64,000 nt of DNA, taken from Numidum massiliense. GTDB lineage: Bacteria; Bacillota; Bacilli; Thermoactinomycetales; Novibacillaceae. The notes beneath the pieces are model-generated. The model did no database searches, was not told the DNA's origin, and saw only the letters and a program-made list of their open reading frames with translations. Below, one piece after another: positions 26,008-33,915 of the stretch. Position 1 is the first letter of the stretch. Each line of letters opens with the position of its first letter. The stretch spans positions 737,758-801,757 of the forward strand of contig NZ_CTDZ01000009.1 in the NCBI RefSeq assembly GCF_001375555.1, written 5' to 3'. Both the position numbers and the translations under genes were made by a program.

Positions 26008-27162
26008 ATGTCTGTGCAAAAAATGTCGGCCAGGCAACTGGCACGGCTCATTATGAAACAGGAATCGTTGTTTATTTTAGACGTCCGGAATGAAGACGAC
26101 TATGCGGATTGGAAAATCGAAGGCGTCAATGTGCGCTCGATCAACAAGCCGTACTTCGAGCTATTGGACGGTGTCGAAGAAATCGCCGCACAGTTGCCTA
26201 AGGACGAAAACATTTTGGTCGTCTGTGCGAAGGAAGGCTCGTCAAAATTTGTCGCCGAACAACTGGCGGAAGCAGGTTTTGACCGCGTGTCGTATTTAGA
26301 AGACGGGATGGCATCGTGGAGCGAACATTTAGAGCCAGTAAAAATCGGTACGCTTCCCAGTGGGGGAGAGGTTTACCAGTTCGTACGGCTCGGTAAGGGA
26401 TGTCTCTCTTACGCCGTCGTCGCCGATGGAGAGGCGCTCATCGTCGACGCGAACAGGATGATCGGCGTGTATGAGACGTTTGCTGCCGAAAAAAAGGTCA
26501 TGATTACGCACGTCGTCGACACCCACTTGCACGCCGACCACGTCTCCGGCGGGCGCCATTTAGCCGAGCGGGCCGGAGCGACGTACTGGTTGCCGGCGCC
26601 AGATGCGGGGGATGTGACGTATGCGTATAAACCGTTGCAAGATGGTGGAGTACTTGAAATCGGCGCGGGTGTCGGTGCAGAAGCGGTGAAAAAAGTGACA
26701 GTAGAAGCGATACACACGCCGGGGCACACGATTGGCAGTACGTCCCTCATCGTCGGCGGTAAATACTTGCTGACAGGGGATACGTTGTTCGTCGCTTCGA
26801 TCGGGCGCCCAGACTTGGCGGGGCAAGCAACCGCCTGGGCGGACGACTTGCGCGCGACGCTGTACGACCGCTTCAAGGCGTTGCCGCACGAACTCGTCGT
26901 GTTACCTGGACACTTCGCCGAAGTGAGTGAGTTAAACGAAGACGGGAGTGTGCAGGAGACGCTCGGACAGCTTTACGCCCACAACAAAGGGCTCACGATC
27001 ACGGACGACGCACAGTTTCGCCGTGCCGTAACGGAAAACTTGCCGCCGCAACCGCACGCGTACGAACAAATTCGTATGACGAATAAGGGACAAACGCATC
27101 CCGATGCCGCGGAACAACGGGAAATGGAAATTGGACCGAACCGTTGTGCCATTCACGGGTAA
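26008..27162 (+). CDS. Rhodanese-metallo-beta-lactamase persulfide dioxygenase-like protein (YrkH-like)
   Basis: 384 residues. The N-terminal rhodanese domain (~1-110) has loop VVCAKEGSSK. The C-terminal metallo-beta-lactamase fold of the ETHE1 type has THLHADHVSGGRHLA, HTPGHTIGSTSL, LTGDTLFVASIGRPDL and VVLPGHFAE. ETHE1/CstB enzymes use Fe(II) to oxidise low-molecular-weight persulfides to sulfite. The rhodanese is at the N-terminus, the reverse of staphylococcal CstB order. Good RBS (GGAGGGGG). Confidence 0.9.
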   Translation: MSVQKMSARQLARLIMKQESLFILDVRNEDDYADWKIEGVNVRSINKPYFELLDGVEEIAAQLPKDENILVVCAKEGSSKFVAEQLAEAGFDRVSYLEDGMASWSEHLEPVKIGTLPSGGEVYQFVRLGKGCLSYAVVADGEALIVDANRMIGVYETFAAEKKVMITHVVDTHLHADHVSGGRHLAERAGATYWLPAPDAGDVTYAYKPLQDGGVLEIGAGVGAEAVKKVTVEAIHTPGHTIGSTSLIVGGKYLLTGDTLFVASIGRPDLAGQATAWADDLRATLYDRFKALPHELVVLPGHFAEVSELNEDGSVQETLGQLYAHNKGLTITDDAQFRRAVTENLPPQPHAYEQIRMTNKGQTHPDAAEQREMEIGPNRCAIHG

Positions 27163-27171
27163 GTCTAGGGG

Positions 27172-27199
27172 AGAACGGTCGGTCGTACGCGACCGTTCT
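27172..27199. repeat. Inverted repeat after the rhodanese-MBL gene
   Basis: A perfect 10-bp stem AGAACGGTCG / CGACCGTTCT with an 8-nt loop and no T-run. It could stabilise mRNA 3' ends or partly attenuate transcription into the exporter gene 199 nt downstream. Confidence 0.6.
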
Positions 27200-27397
27200 G
27201 GAAAGGGTGCGAGTGCGGCGCGCTGGACGAAGGCGTGCCGCTACTTACGCTACCGTACCGCCGCATGCGCTATTGTGCTCCCACTTGCACTACCATGCCA
27301 CTTGCTACGTCCCCGTGTCGGGTTTGGGGGCAGGGGTATACGTGCAGACAAACATGTGGCGGTGCGTCCGCCTGTGACGAGGAAAGGGTGAGCCCAG

Positions 27398-28180
27398 ATG
27401 ACCATTGACTTCGCCGTGACACTGTTCGCGATCGGCTTTGTCGGCTCATTCGTTTCGGGGATGCTCGGCATCGGCGGTTCGATCGTTAATTACCCGCTCC
27501 TGTTATACGTTCCCCCTTTGGTCGGTGTGACGGCGCTAACGGCCCACGACGTGACCGGTATTAACGCGGTACAAGTTTTTTTTGCAACGCTCAGTGGGTT
27601 ATTCGTTTTCCGCAAAGGCGGTTATTTAAATAAGGCACTCATCGGGTATATGGGTGTGAGTATCGTGGCAGGTAGCTTTATCGGCGGTTACGGCTCCAAT
27701 GTTGCAAGTGCCGCCGCCATTAATACGACGTACGCGGTGTTGGCGACACTTGCCGCACTGCTTATGATCGTCCCGCAAAAAGAGAGCGACGATGTACCGC
27801 TGACCGAAGTGACGTTTCATAAACCGGCTGCGGTCGCCATCGGCTTTGCTGTCGGGTTGGCGGCTGGCGTCGTCGGTGCGGGAGGGGCCTTTATTCTCGT
27901 TCCGCTCATGTTGGTCGTTTTAAAAATACCGACGCGAATGACAATCGCGACCTCACTCGCGGTAACGTTTCTCTCGTCGATCGGTACGACGGCGGGAAAA
28001 CTACTCACCGGTCAAGTGTTGTTTGCGCCTGCTGCGGTTGTCGTCGTCGCCAGTTTGCTCGCCGCGCCACTCGGTGCTACGGTGAGCAAGAAAGTGAATG
28101 TCAAGTGGTTGCAGGCACTATTAGTCGTGTTAATCGTGGTAACGTCACTAAAAATTTGGGTCGACGTGTTAGGAGGATAA
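27398..28180 (+). CDS. TauE/SafE-family sulfite/organosulfonate exporter (YrkJ-like)
   Basis: 260 residues with seven to eight hydrophobic segments and the duplicated TauE/SafE glycine motifs GMLGIGGSIVNYPLLLY and GVVGAGGAFILVPLM. In this context it most plausibly exports sulfite made by the persulfide dioxygenase. Preceded by a 235-nt spacer and an RBS-like GGGTGAG. Function by family and neighbours, not by direct evidence. Confidence 0.87.
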   Translation: MTIDFAVTLFAIGFVGSFVSGMLGIGGSIVNYPLLLYVPPLVGVTALTAHDVTGINAVQVFFATLSGLFVFRKGGYLNKALIGYMGVSIVAGSFIGGYGSNVASAAAINTTYAVLATLAALLMIVPQKESDDVPLTEVTFHKPAAVAIGFAVGLAAGVVGAGGAFILVPLMLVVLKIPTRMTIATSLAVTFLSSIGTTAGKLLTGQVLFAPAAVVVVASLLAAPLGATVSKKVNVKWLQALLVVLIVVTSLKIWVDVLGG

Positions 28181-28303
28181 CTTGGCGGCTATTGTCGTAC
28201 GTTTTTCTTCTGTGTTGTTCTTACTTCTGCGTTGTTCTTATTCGTCGCCTTCGTTGCCGCACCGTTACTAAGACGTTGTTTCTTTTGCACGGTTGTGTTA
28301 TTT

Positions 28304-28318
28304 TACCCTTAGGGGTAT
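28304..28318. promoter_or_regulatory. CstR/CsoR-type operator 2
   Basis: TACCCTTAGGGGTAT matches operator 1 except for one T in the left arm. It sits about 70 nt before the membrane rhodanese start, upstream of cstR itself. Confidence 0.7.
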
Positions 28319-28389
28319 ATTAATAGTCGTATCGCCCGTTCGTCTTGTCGCAAGTGAGGCACGGTTGTATGCTGGAGGGAGGGTTCAGC

Positions 28390-28773
28390 GTGTCTGCAAG
28401 TATATTTTTTCTGCTCGTTGTCGTGGCGCTCGTCGGGTGGATGCTTTGGCAGAAGTTTGTGCCACCGAAAGGGGTCACGAACATTAATGTGCAAGAGCTG
28501 GAACAATTGTTAGCCAAGCGTGAGGACTGTTATTTTATCGATGTGCGCGAAACGCACGAGTACAAAGCTGGACATATCCGCGGGATGAAGAATATCCCGC
28601 TGTTAGAGTTGCACAATAGACGTAACCGCATCCCACAGCAGAAACAAATTGTCCTCATTTGCCGCAGCGGCAGGCGAAGTCGGATCGCGGCGAGAATGTT
28701 GGCGAAGCAGGGCTTTTCGCGCATAGCCAACGTTCGAGGTGGGATGCTCGCGTGGAAGGGAAGGGTATCATGA
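28390..28773 (+). CDS. Membrane-anchored rhodanese
   Basis: 127 residues from a GTG with GGAGGGAGGG 6 nt upstream. One N-terminal transmembrane helix (SIFFLLVVVALVGWMLW) is followed by a single rhodanese domain with DVRETHEYKAGHIRG and catalytic CRSGRRSRIA. Similar single-TM rhodaneses (YqhL-like) occur in Bacillus. The stop overlaps the cstR start (ATGA), so expression is coupled to the sensor. Confidence 0.87.
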   Translation: MSASIFFLLVVVALVGWMLWQKFVPPKGVTNINVQELEQLLAKREDCYFIDVRETHEYKAGHIRGMKNIPLLELHNRRNRIPQQKQIVLICRSGRRSRIAARMLAKQGFSRIANVRGGMLAWKGRVS

Positions 28774-29030
28774 AATACGAGAACGATGTAAAAAACCGCC
28801 TAAAACGGATTGAAGGTCAAGCGCGCGGCGTGCTGCGGATGATGGACGAGGAAAAAGACTGCCGCGAGGTGATCACGCAGCTGTCGGCTGTGCGCGCAGC
28901 TGTCGACCGCGCCATTTTGTACATCGTCGGGACGAATATGGAGCAGTGTTTGCGCGAGAACATTGCCAATGGCGAGGAGACAGACGACGTCATTAAGGAA
29001 GCAGTGCAAATGCTCGTCAAAAGCCGCTGA
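28770..29030 (+). CDS. cstR: Persulfide-sensing CsoR-family repressor CstR
   Basis: 86 residues of the all-helical CsoR/DUF156 fold. Cysteines fall exactly at positions 31 (EEKDC) and 60 (TNMEQC), the pair that forms interprotein tetrasulfides in CstR. The histidine that copper sensors place in the second helix is Asn56 here, arguing against a copper CsoR. It should derepress the two palindromic operators when sulfane sulfur accumulates. It overlaps the rhodanese gene. Confidence 0.9.
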   Translation: MKYENDVKNRLKRIEGQARGVLRMMDEEKDCREVITQLSAVRAAVDRAILYIVGTNMEQCLRENIANGEETDDVIKEAVQMLVKSR

Positions 29031-29067
29031 TGCCGCTGACGTGACGTTGACTGCTGCCGACGATCGG

Positions 29068-29139
29068 CATACGGAATTTAGACAAGATGAGCTTATCTCC
29101 TGACATACGGAATATTGACGAGTTGAGCCCATCTCCTGA
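29068..29139. repeat. 36-bp imperfect tandem duplication
   Basis: Two 36-bp units beginning CATACGGAAT and ending ATCTCCTGA are ~80% alike by eye. They lie between cstR and the HesB-like gene. Confidence 0.8.
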
Positions 29140-29278
29140 GTTAACGGGATTAAGCTAAAGACAAGCCCAATATACGAAGGCTAGCGGATACAGACAAAAA
29201 TGAGTCCATTGTATAAGGTAAATGCGGGGTAAGGAATTTGTGAACACGCACGTAGATCATTCGATGGAGGTGATAACG

Positions 29279-29569
29279 TTGTTAAAGGTGACACCGGCAG
29301 CAATTGCCCAATTAAAAAAGGAAGCTGAAAATCATCTCGAAAATAATGAGGAAATGTTTATTCGCGTGTCGATGGGCATTGGGTGAGGCGGTCCACGTTT
29401 ACAACTGACTCTGGAAGAGTCAGCCCAGCCTAACGATCAAGTGATCGACCTCGAAGAGAATTTAAAAGTGTTAGTTGGCAGTAACGATGCGGTGTATTTC
29501 GACGACAGTAAATTGGACTACACGAAGTCGCTGTTCGGCTTTGGACAGTACAAGCTCTTGCGCGTGTAG
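29279..29569 (+). CDS. HesB/IscA-like selenoprotein candidate (in-frame TGA)
   Basis: A TTG with GGAGG 8 nt upstream opens a 96-codon frame with one internal TGA at codon 36 (29384-29386). Before it the product reads LKVTPAAIAQLKKEAENHLE ... RVSMGIG; after it GGPRLQLTLEESAQPNDQ ... FGQYKLLRV up to TAG. This aligns with the IscA/HesB fold. The TGA falls on the first conserved cysteine (GGCSG in IscA), and the C-terminal CGC cysteines are absent. Sixty further codons remain open, and a SECIS-like hairpin begins 18 nt after the TGA. Selenocysteine is the favoured reading; HesB-like selenoproteins are a known family. A recent nonsense mutation is the alternative. Confidence 0.8.
29405..29423 (+). 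promoter_or_regulatory. Bacterial SECIS-like hairpin
   Basis: A perfect 7-bp stem CTGACTC / GAGTCAG with loop TGGAA. The loop starts 25 nt after the TGA and carries G in its first positions, as expected for SelB-recognised bacterial SECIS elements. It lies inside the reading frame. Confidence 0.72.
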
Positions 29570-29681
29570 TACGGTATGTGTGCGAGCCTTTATGCGAGCT
29601 TTCATAAGATAAGATTGGCCTTCTTCTATCTGTTACACTGTTATGTGTTGCCGGTATAGGGGAGCCTTTCGCACGAAGGAA

Positions 29682-29728
29682 AAGACCTCCTACTGAGTAA
29701 GTACTTTACTCTAGGGAGGCCTTTTTGT
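29682..29728. terminator. Bidirectional terminator after the selenoprotein candidate
   Basis: A long imperfect hairpin (CCTCC ... GAGTAA-GTAC-TTTACTC ... GGAGG) with CTTTTTG on the right and AAAAG on the left. It serves the plus-strand locus and the convergent bmrD. Confidence 0.75.
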
Positions 29729-29826
29729 TTACAACTGATCGCTATTTACAAGCGTCATTTACAAGTGTCATTGACAAGCGTCGAACATCGTCACGACTTC
29801 GAGCACCACATACCGTCTGCCCAATG

Positions 29827-31794
29827 TTAACCGATCTTACTCGTTTCCTTTGCGCTAGCGGCACTAGTGCCTTGCTGTAACAGGTACATTTTGTGGTACA
29901 ACCCTTCCGCAGCCAACAGTTGTTGGTGTGTGCCGCGTTCGACGATTTCTCCTTTGTGTAGCACTAAAATTTGATCGGCGTCTTGAATGGTCGATAAGCG
30001 GTGGGCGATGGCGATCGTCGTTCGCCCGGCGCGCATTTTTTCTAAGGCGACTTGGATCGCTTCTTCTGTTTCCGTATCGACACTCGCTGTCGCTTCGTCG
30101 AGGACGAGAATTTTCGGGTTGAGTGCCATCGTGCGGGCGAAGGAGAGCAATTGGCGCTGGCCGCTGGAAAATGTCGCGCCGCGTTCGCCGATCGATTCCT
30201 CGTACTGTTGTGGTAACTTGCGAATGAACGCATCGGCTTGCACGAACTCAGCCGCTTTAACGACGTCTTCGTCGCTAATTGACGGGTTGTTCAAGCGGAT
30301 ATTTTGCTTTACATCGCCGACGAACAAGAACGAATCTTGCAACACGAGCCCGACCTTGCGGCGCAGTTCGTCGTTGTCGTACGCCTCTAGCGGTACGCCG
30401 TCGATCGTAATTTTCCCTGATTGCAAGTGGTAAAAGCGCATGAGCAAATTAATGATCGAGCTTTTGCCGCTACCCGTATGCCCGACGAGCGCCACAGTTT
30501 CACCAGGGTTGGCAACGAAGGAGATGTTCTTTAACACGTCAACCTTGCCGTCGTAGGAAAAAGTGACGTCGTTAAACGCGATCCGCCCGTCGCGGATGAC
30601 CGGTGCTTGATTGGTGATCGAACCTTTACCGGTGACCGGACTTCCATTGACAACCGGACTTTCACCTGTAACCGGCGTGCCAACGCTGCTGACTGACGCC
30701 CTTTCGCTTCTCGGTTGTGTGGGACGGTTCGCCTCTTCAGCCCCCGCCACACCAACTAGTTCCTTATTCGGCGCTAGGCGGTCGTCGTCGAGCAAACCGA
30801 AGACGCGCTCAGCGGAGACGATCGCCTGCTGGTATTGGTTAAGGCGAATCATCATCGCGTTAATCGGTTCAAAAAAGCGATCCAAATAACTAATGAACGC
30901 GTACAGCACGCCGATTTCGATCGGACTGTTCAATGAGTTAATGCCGAAGAAACTGAGGACGAGGAGCAGCGCCAGCAAATAAATGATGTCGACTGCCGGT
31001 CGCAACAGTAACGCATTGAGGCGAATGTTGCCCATGATGGCGTCATAGTGCTCTCGGTTCGTACGGCCGAATTCGCGGCGCAACCGTTTTTCTTGCCGCA
31101 TCGCCTGAATGACGCTCATCCCTTGCAACGACTCGTTCAGTTTCGCGTTCAGTTGGCTGAGTTTACTGCGCGCTGTGCGGTACACTTTCGAACTAAAGTG
31201 GCGGTAAGTGAACATAAGCGCGATGACGAGTGGCATGAGCGCAAGACAGAGCGCGGCCAACTTCGCATCGAGGGCGAACATCCCGATAAAGACGCCGACT
31301 AAAAACACCGAGTTTTGCACGAACGTCGACAGTACGTGCACGAACAAGTCTTTGATCGCTTCCGTGTCGTTCGTAATGCGCGAAACGAGACTGCCCCCCG
31401 GTGTCTTATCGAAAAAGCTCAGTCCTAAGTGCTGTACTTTGCTAAAGACATCGATGCGCAGTTGCTGCACGATGTTGAGCGCGACCTTTTGAAACGTGAG
31501 CAACTGAAAGTAGTTCATGACGACCGAGAGCAAGTACAGGAGGAAAAAACCGACGCCGAGCAACGTGAGCGGTTGCCAGTGCAAGTTGCGCGGCGTCAAA
31601 TAGTCGTCGATAAATATTTTCGCCAAAATCGGTCCGAGCACGTCGGCAGCGGTGCCGATTAGCAGCACGGTGAAGGCGAAAAACAACATTTTTTTGTGCG
31701 GTTTGGCGTAGCTGAGCAGACGGCGCAAGACGTTGCCCCGCGCTAACCGTTCATTCGCCTGCCCGTCGTTTAAATGTGTATCTGTACCGTTCAT
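29827..31794 (-). CDS. bmrD: Heterodimeric multidrug ABC exporter subunit BmrD (YheH)
   Basis: 655 residues: six-helix ABC membrane domain then nucleotide-binding domain with Walker A GHTGSGKSS, signature FSSGQRQLL, Walker B ILVLDEATASVD and H-loop IAIAHRLST. Gene pairing and lengths match Bacillus BmrC/BmrD. Between the domains is an unusual Pro/Val/Thr/Gly-rich tract of repeated VTG/SPV elements (about residues 355-400). The start ATG overlaps the bmrC stop. Confidence 0.9.
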   Translation of the reverse strand: MNGTDTHLNDGQANERLARGNVLRRLLSYAKPHKKMLFFAFTVLLIGTAADVLGPILAKIFIDDYLTPRNLHWQPLTLLGVGFFLLYLLSVVMNYFQLLTFQKVALNIVQQLRIDVFSKVQHLGLSFFDKTPGGSLVSRITNDTEAIKDLFVHVLSTFVQNSVFLVGVFIGMFALDAKLAALCLALMPLVIALMFTYRHFSSKVYRTARSKLSQLNAKLNESLQGMSVIQAMRQEKRLRREFGRTNREHYDAIMGNIRLNALLLRPAVDIIYLLALLLVLSFFGINSLNSPIEIGVLYAFISYLDRFFEPINAMMIRLNQYQQAIVSAERVFGLLDDDRLAPNKELVGVAGAEEANRPTQPRSERASVSSVGTPVTGESPVVNGSPVTGKGSITNQAPVIRDGRIAFNDVTFSYDGKVDVLKNISFVANPGETVALVGHTGSGKSSIINLLMRFYHLQSGKITIDGVPLEAYDNDELRRKVGLVLQDSFLFVGDVKQNIRLNNPSISDEDVVKAAEFVQADAFIRKLPQQYEESIGERGATFSSGQRQLLSFARTMALNPKILVLDEATASVDTETEEAIQVALEKMRAGRTTIAIAHRLSTIQDADQILVLHKGEIVERGTHQQLLAAEGLYHKMYLLQQGTSAASAKETSKIG

Positions 31795-33551
31795 CACGAA
31801 CGAATCCCCCCTTGAGCGACGAGTGCCTCGAGTTGCTGGCTGCGATAAGTGGCGGCATACCAGCCATCTAAAGCCATCAGCGTGTCGTGCGAGCCGCGTT
31901 CGACGATGCGGCCCTCTTCACAGACGAGGATGAGGTCCGCGTGCTTGATCGCACTTAAGCGGTGCGCGGAGATGATTGTCGTCTTTTGCGCCCGATTGTG
32001 CTTTAAAGCTGCTAAAATCGCCTCTTCCGTGTTGGCGTCGACGGCAGAAAGCGAGTCGTCGAGAATCAAAATTTCCGGATTGATGAGCAAGGCGCGGGCG
32101 ATCGAGATACGCTGTTTTTGCCCCCCGGACAAGGTGACACCGCGTTCGCCGACGACCGTTTCATAGCCGTCTTTAAACCCGATAATGTCGTTGTGCACGT
32201 GCGTCAGCTTCGCTGCGGCGACGATTTCCTCGCGCGTCGCTTCCGGTTTGCCGAAGGCGATGTTTTCCGCGACGTTTGCCGAGAAGAGGAAGTGGTCTTG
32301 CGGTACATAGCCGACCGCCGCGCGCAGCGACCCGAGTTTGTAATCGTAAATCGACGTGCCGCCGATCGTAATATCGCCGTCTTTGCAGTCAAACTCGCGC
32401 AACAGCAGCTTGAGCAAGGTTGTCTTGCTGCTGCCCGTCTTGCCGACGATACCGAGCGTTTGCCCCTGCGCCAGCGTAAAGTGGATATCCTTAAGGGCCG
32501 GTGTCTCCGTATCCGGATAGTGAAACGTATCGACGGCGTAGACGAGGTCGCCGCTCGGTACCTCATCGATGGCGCCTTCTTTGTCCACGATGTCCGGTTT
32601 GACGCTTAAGAGCGACTGAATCCGGTCGTACGAGGCGCGGCCGCGCTCGACGATGTTGAATAAAAAGCCGAGAGCGAGCATTGGCCAAATGAGGCGCCCT
32701 AAGTAAATCGTGAAGGCGGTCAACTGTCCGAGCGTCATTTCTTCTTGCACGACGTAGACAGCGCCAAAGGCGATCGCTAGGAAAAAGGACATCCCCACGA
32801 CGAATATGATCGTCGGTTCGAACAGGGCATCAATTTTGGCCACGGCGACGTTTTTTTGCACGACGTCCTCCGATTTTTGGCGGAACGATTCCTTTTCCGC
32901 TTCTTCCAGTCCGAATGCCTTCACGACGCGCACGCCGGACACGTTCTCCTGCACTTTGTCGTTTAAGTCAGCGAACGCCGCTTGCGCTTTATGGAACCGC
33001 TCGTGCAGCTTGGAGCCGTAATAGCTCGTCGCTACAGCCATAATCGGCATCGGGATGAGGCAGATGAGCGTCAGCTTCCAACTAATCGTCGACGCCATCG
33101 TCAAAATGACGAGTCCACCCATCGCAATCGAGTCGACTAACGTTAAAATCCCTTCCCCAGCCGTACCTTCGATCGCTTGAATGTCGTTCGTCGCGTGTGC
33201 CATTAAATCGCCGATGCGTCGCTTTTGGTAAAAGCGGGGTGACATTTTTGTAAAGTGGGCGAACAACTGGTCGCGGAGCTGCCGTTGTAATTTTACGGCG
33301 GATCCGAAAATAAGCAAGCGCCACACATAGCTCAAGACGTAAATAATGCCGCCGCTAAGCAGCAATAGCCCGACCCATTTGCCCAATTGTTGCATCGTGA
33401 ACGTTTCTTGCTGGATGCTGTCCACGACGACCCCGACGACGTACGGGGGAAACAAAATGAGCAAATTGACGCAAATGAGGACGAGGATCCCTAAGATATA
33501 GCTCTTTTTTTCCTGTTTGAAGAACCACCACAAGTCGCGAAACACTTTCAT
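31794..33551 (-). CDS. bmrC: Heterodimeric multidrug ABC exporter subunit BmrC (YheI)
   Basis: 585 residues from the ATG after GGAGG, the same length as Bacillus YheI. Walker A is KTGSSKTTLL (Ser instead of Gly before Lys), signature LSGGQKQRIS, and the Walker B region ILILDDSLSAVD carries Asp in place of the catalytic Glu. Such degenerate residues mark the non-catalytic half of heterodimeric exporters. It exports drugs with BmrD. Upstream lie an attenuator hairpin and a leader ORF. Confidence 0.92.
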   Translation of the reverse strand: MKVFRDLWWFFKQEKKSYILGILVLICVNLLILFPPYVVGVVVDSIQQETFTMQQLGKWVGLLLLSGGIIYVLSYVWRLLIFGSAVKLQRQLRDQLFAHFTKMSPRFYQKRRIGDLMAHATNDIQAIEGTAGEGILTLVDSIAMGGLVILTMASTISWKLTLICLIPMPIMAVATSYYGSKLHERFHKAQAAFADLNDKVQENVSGVRVVKAFGLEEAEKESFRQKSEDVVQKNVAVAKIDALFEPTIIFVVGMSFFLAIAFGAVYVVQEEMTLGQLTAFTIYLGRLIWPMLALGFLFNIVERGRASYDRIQSLLSVKPDIVDKEGAIDEVPSGDLVYAVDTFHYPDTETPALKDIHFTLAQGQTLGIVGKTGSSKTTLLKLLLREFDCKDGDITIGGTSIYDYKLGSLRAAVGYVPQDHFLFSANVAENIAFGKPEATREEIVAAAKLTHVHNDIIGFKDGYETVVGERGVTLSGGQKQRISIARALLINPEILILDDSLSAVDANTEEAILAALKHNRAQKTTIISAHRLSAIKHADLILVCEEGRIVERGSHDTLMALDGWYAATYRSQQLEALVAQGGIRS

Positions 33552-33617
33552 GACATACTTTTCCTCCAAACTGCCTGTAGTTCTTACTCGGTACAACCTT
33601 CAGCACTTTTTTTGCAT

Positions 33618-33650
33618 AAAAAAACCATGGGATGACCACACCCCATGGTT
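33618..33650 (-). terminator. Attenuator terminator upstream of bmrC
   Basis: On the minus strand, a perfect 9-bp stem AACCATGGG / CCCATGGTT with a 10-nt loop is followed by seven Ts. It lies between the leader ORF and bmrC, so transcription must read through it to express the exporter. Confidence 0.85.
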
Positions 33651-33703
33651 GATGTATGTACAAAAAAAACGACGCCTGCGACGCATTGGTAAACTTGCGG
33701 CAG

Positions 33704-33805
33704 CTATTCGTGTATACACACTTCGCGCTGAGGTTGTGTCATGCAAATTGCAGAATGTGCATTTTGGCAATCTAGTGTATTGACGTGATCGTTATGTTTA
33801 AGCAT
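33704..33805 (-). CDS. BmrB-like leader peptide
   Basis: A 33-codon ORF beginning MLKHNDHVNTLDCQNAHSAI with a strong GAGGAGG RBS. It is followed by an intrinsic terminator and then bmrC. In Bacillus, ribosome stalling on the BmrB leader by translation inhibitors prevents terminator formation and induces bmrCD. The same layout is seen here; the peptide sequence itself need not be conserved. Homology to BmrB was not established. Confidence 0.65.
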   Translation of the reverse strand: MLKHNDHVNTLDCQNAHSAICMTQPQREVCIHE

Positions 33806-33915
33806 GACAAACAGCCTCCTCGAATTCATAAATGTCGTGTAAAAGTGAAGAAAATACTTACATACTTGTGTATTATAGCAAATTATTTAGCGGAAGTAAA
33901 GGGTTTTTTTGTTGT

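Noticed and set aside
29384-29386. Reading the TGA simply as the end of a 35-residue peptide
   Set aside because: Family-like sequence and an open frame continue for 60 codons, and the hairpin position fits SECIS; pseudogene status remains the main alternative.
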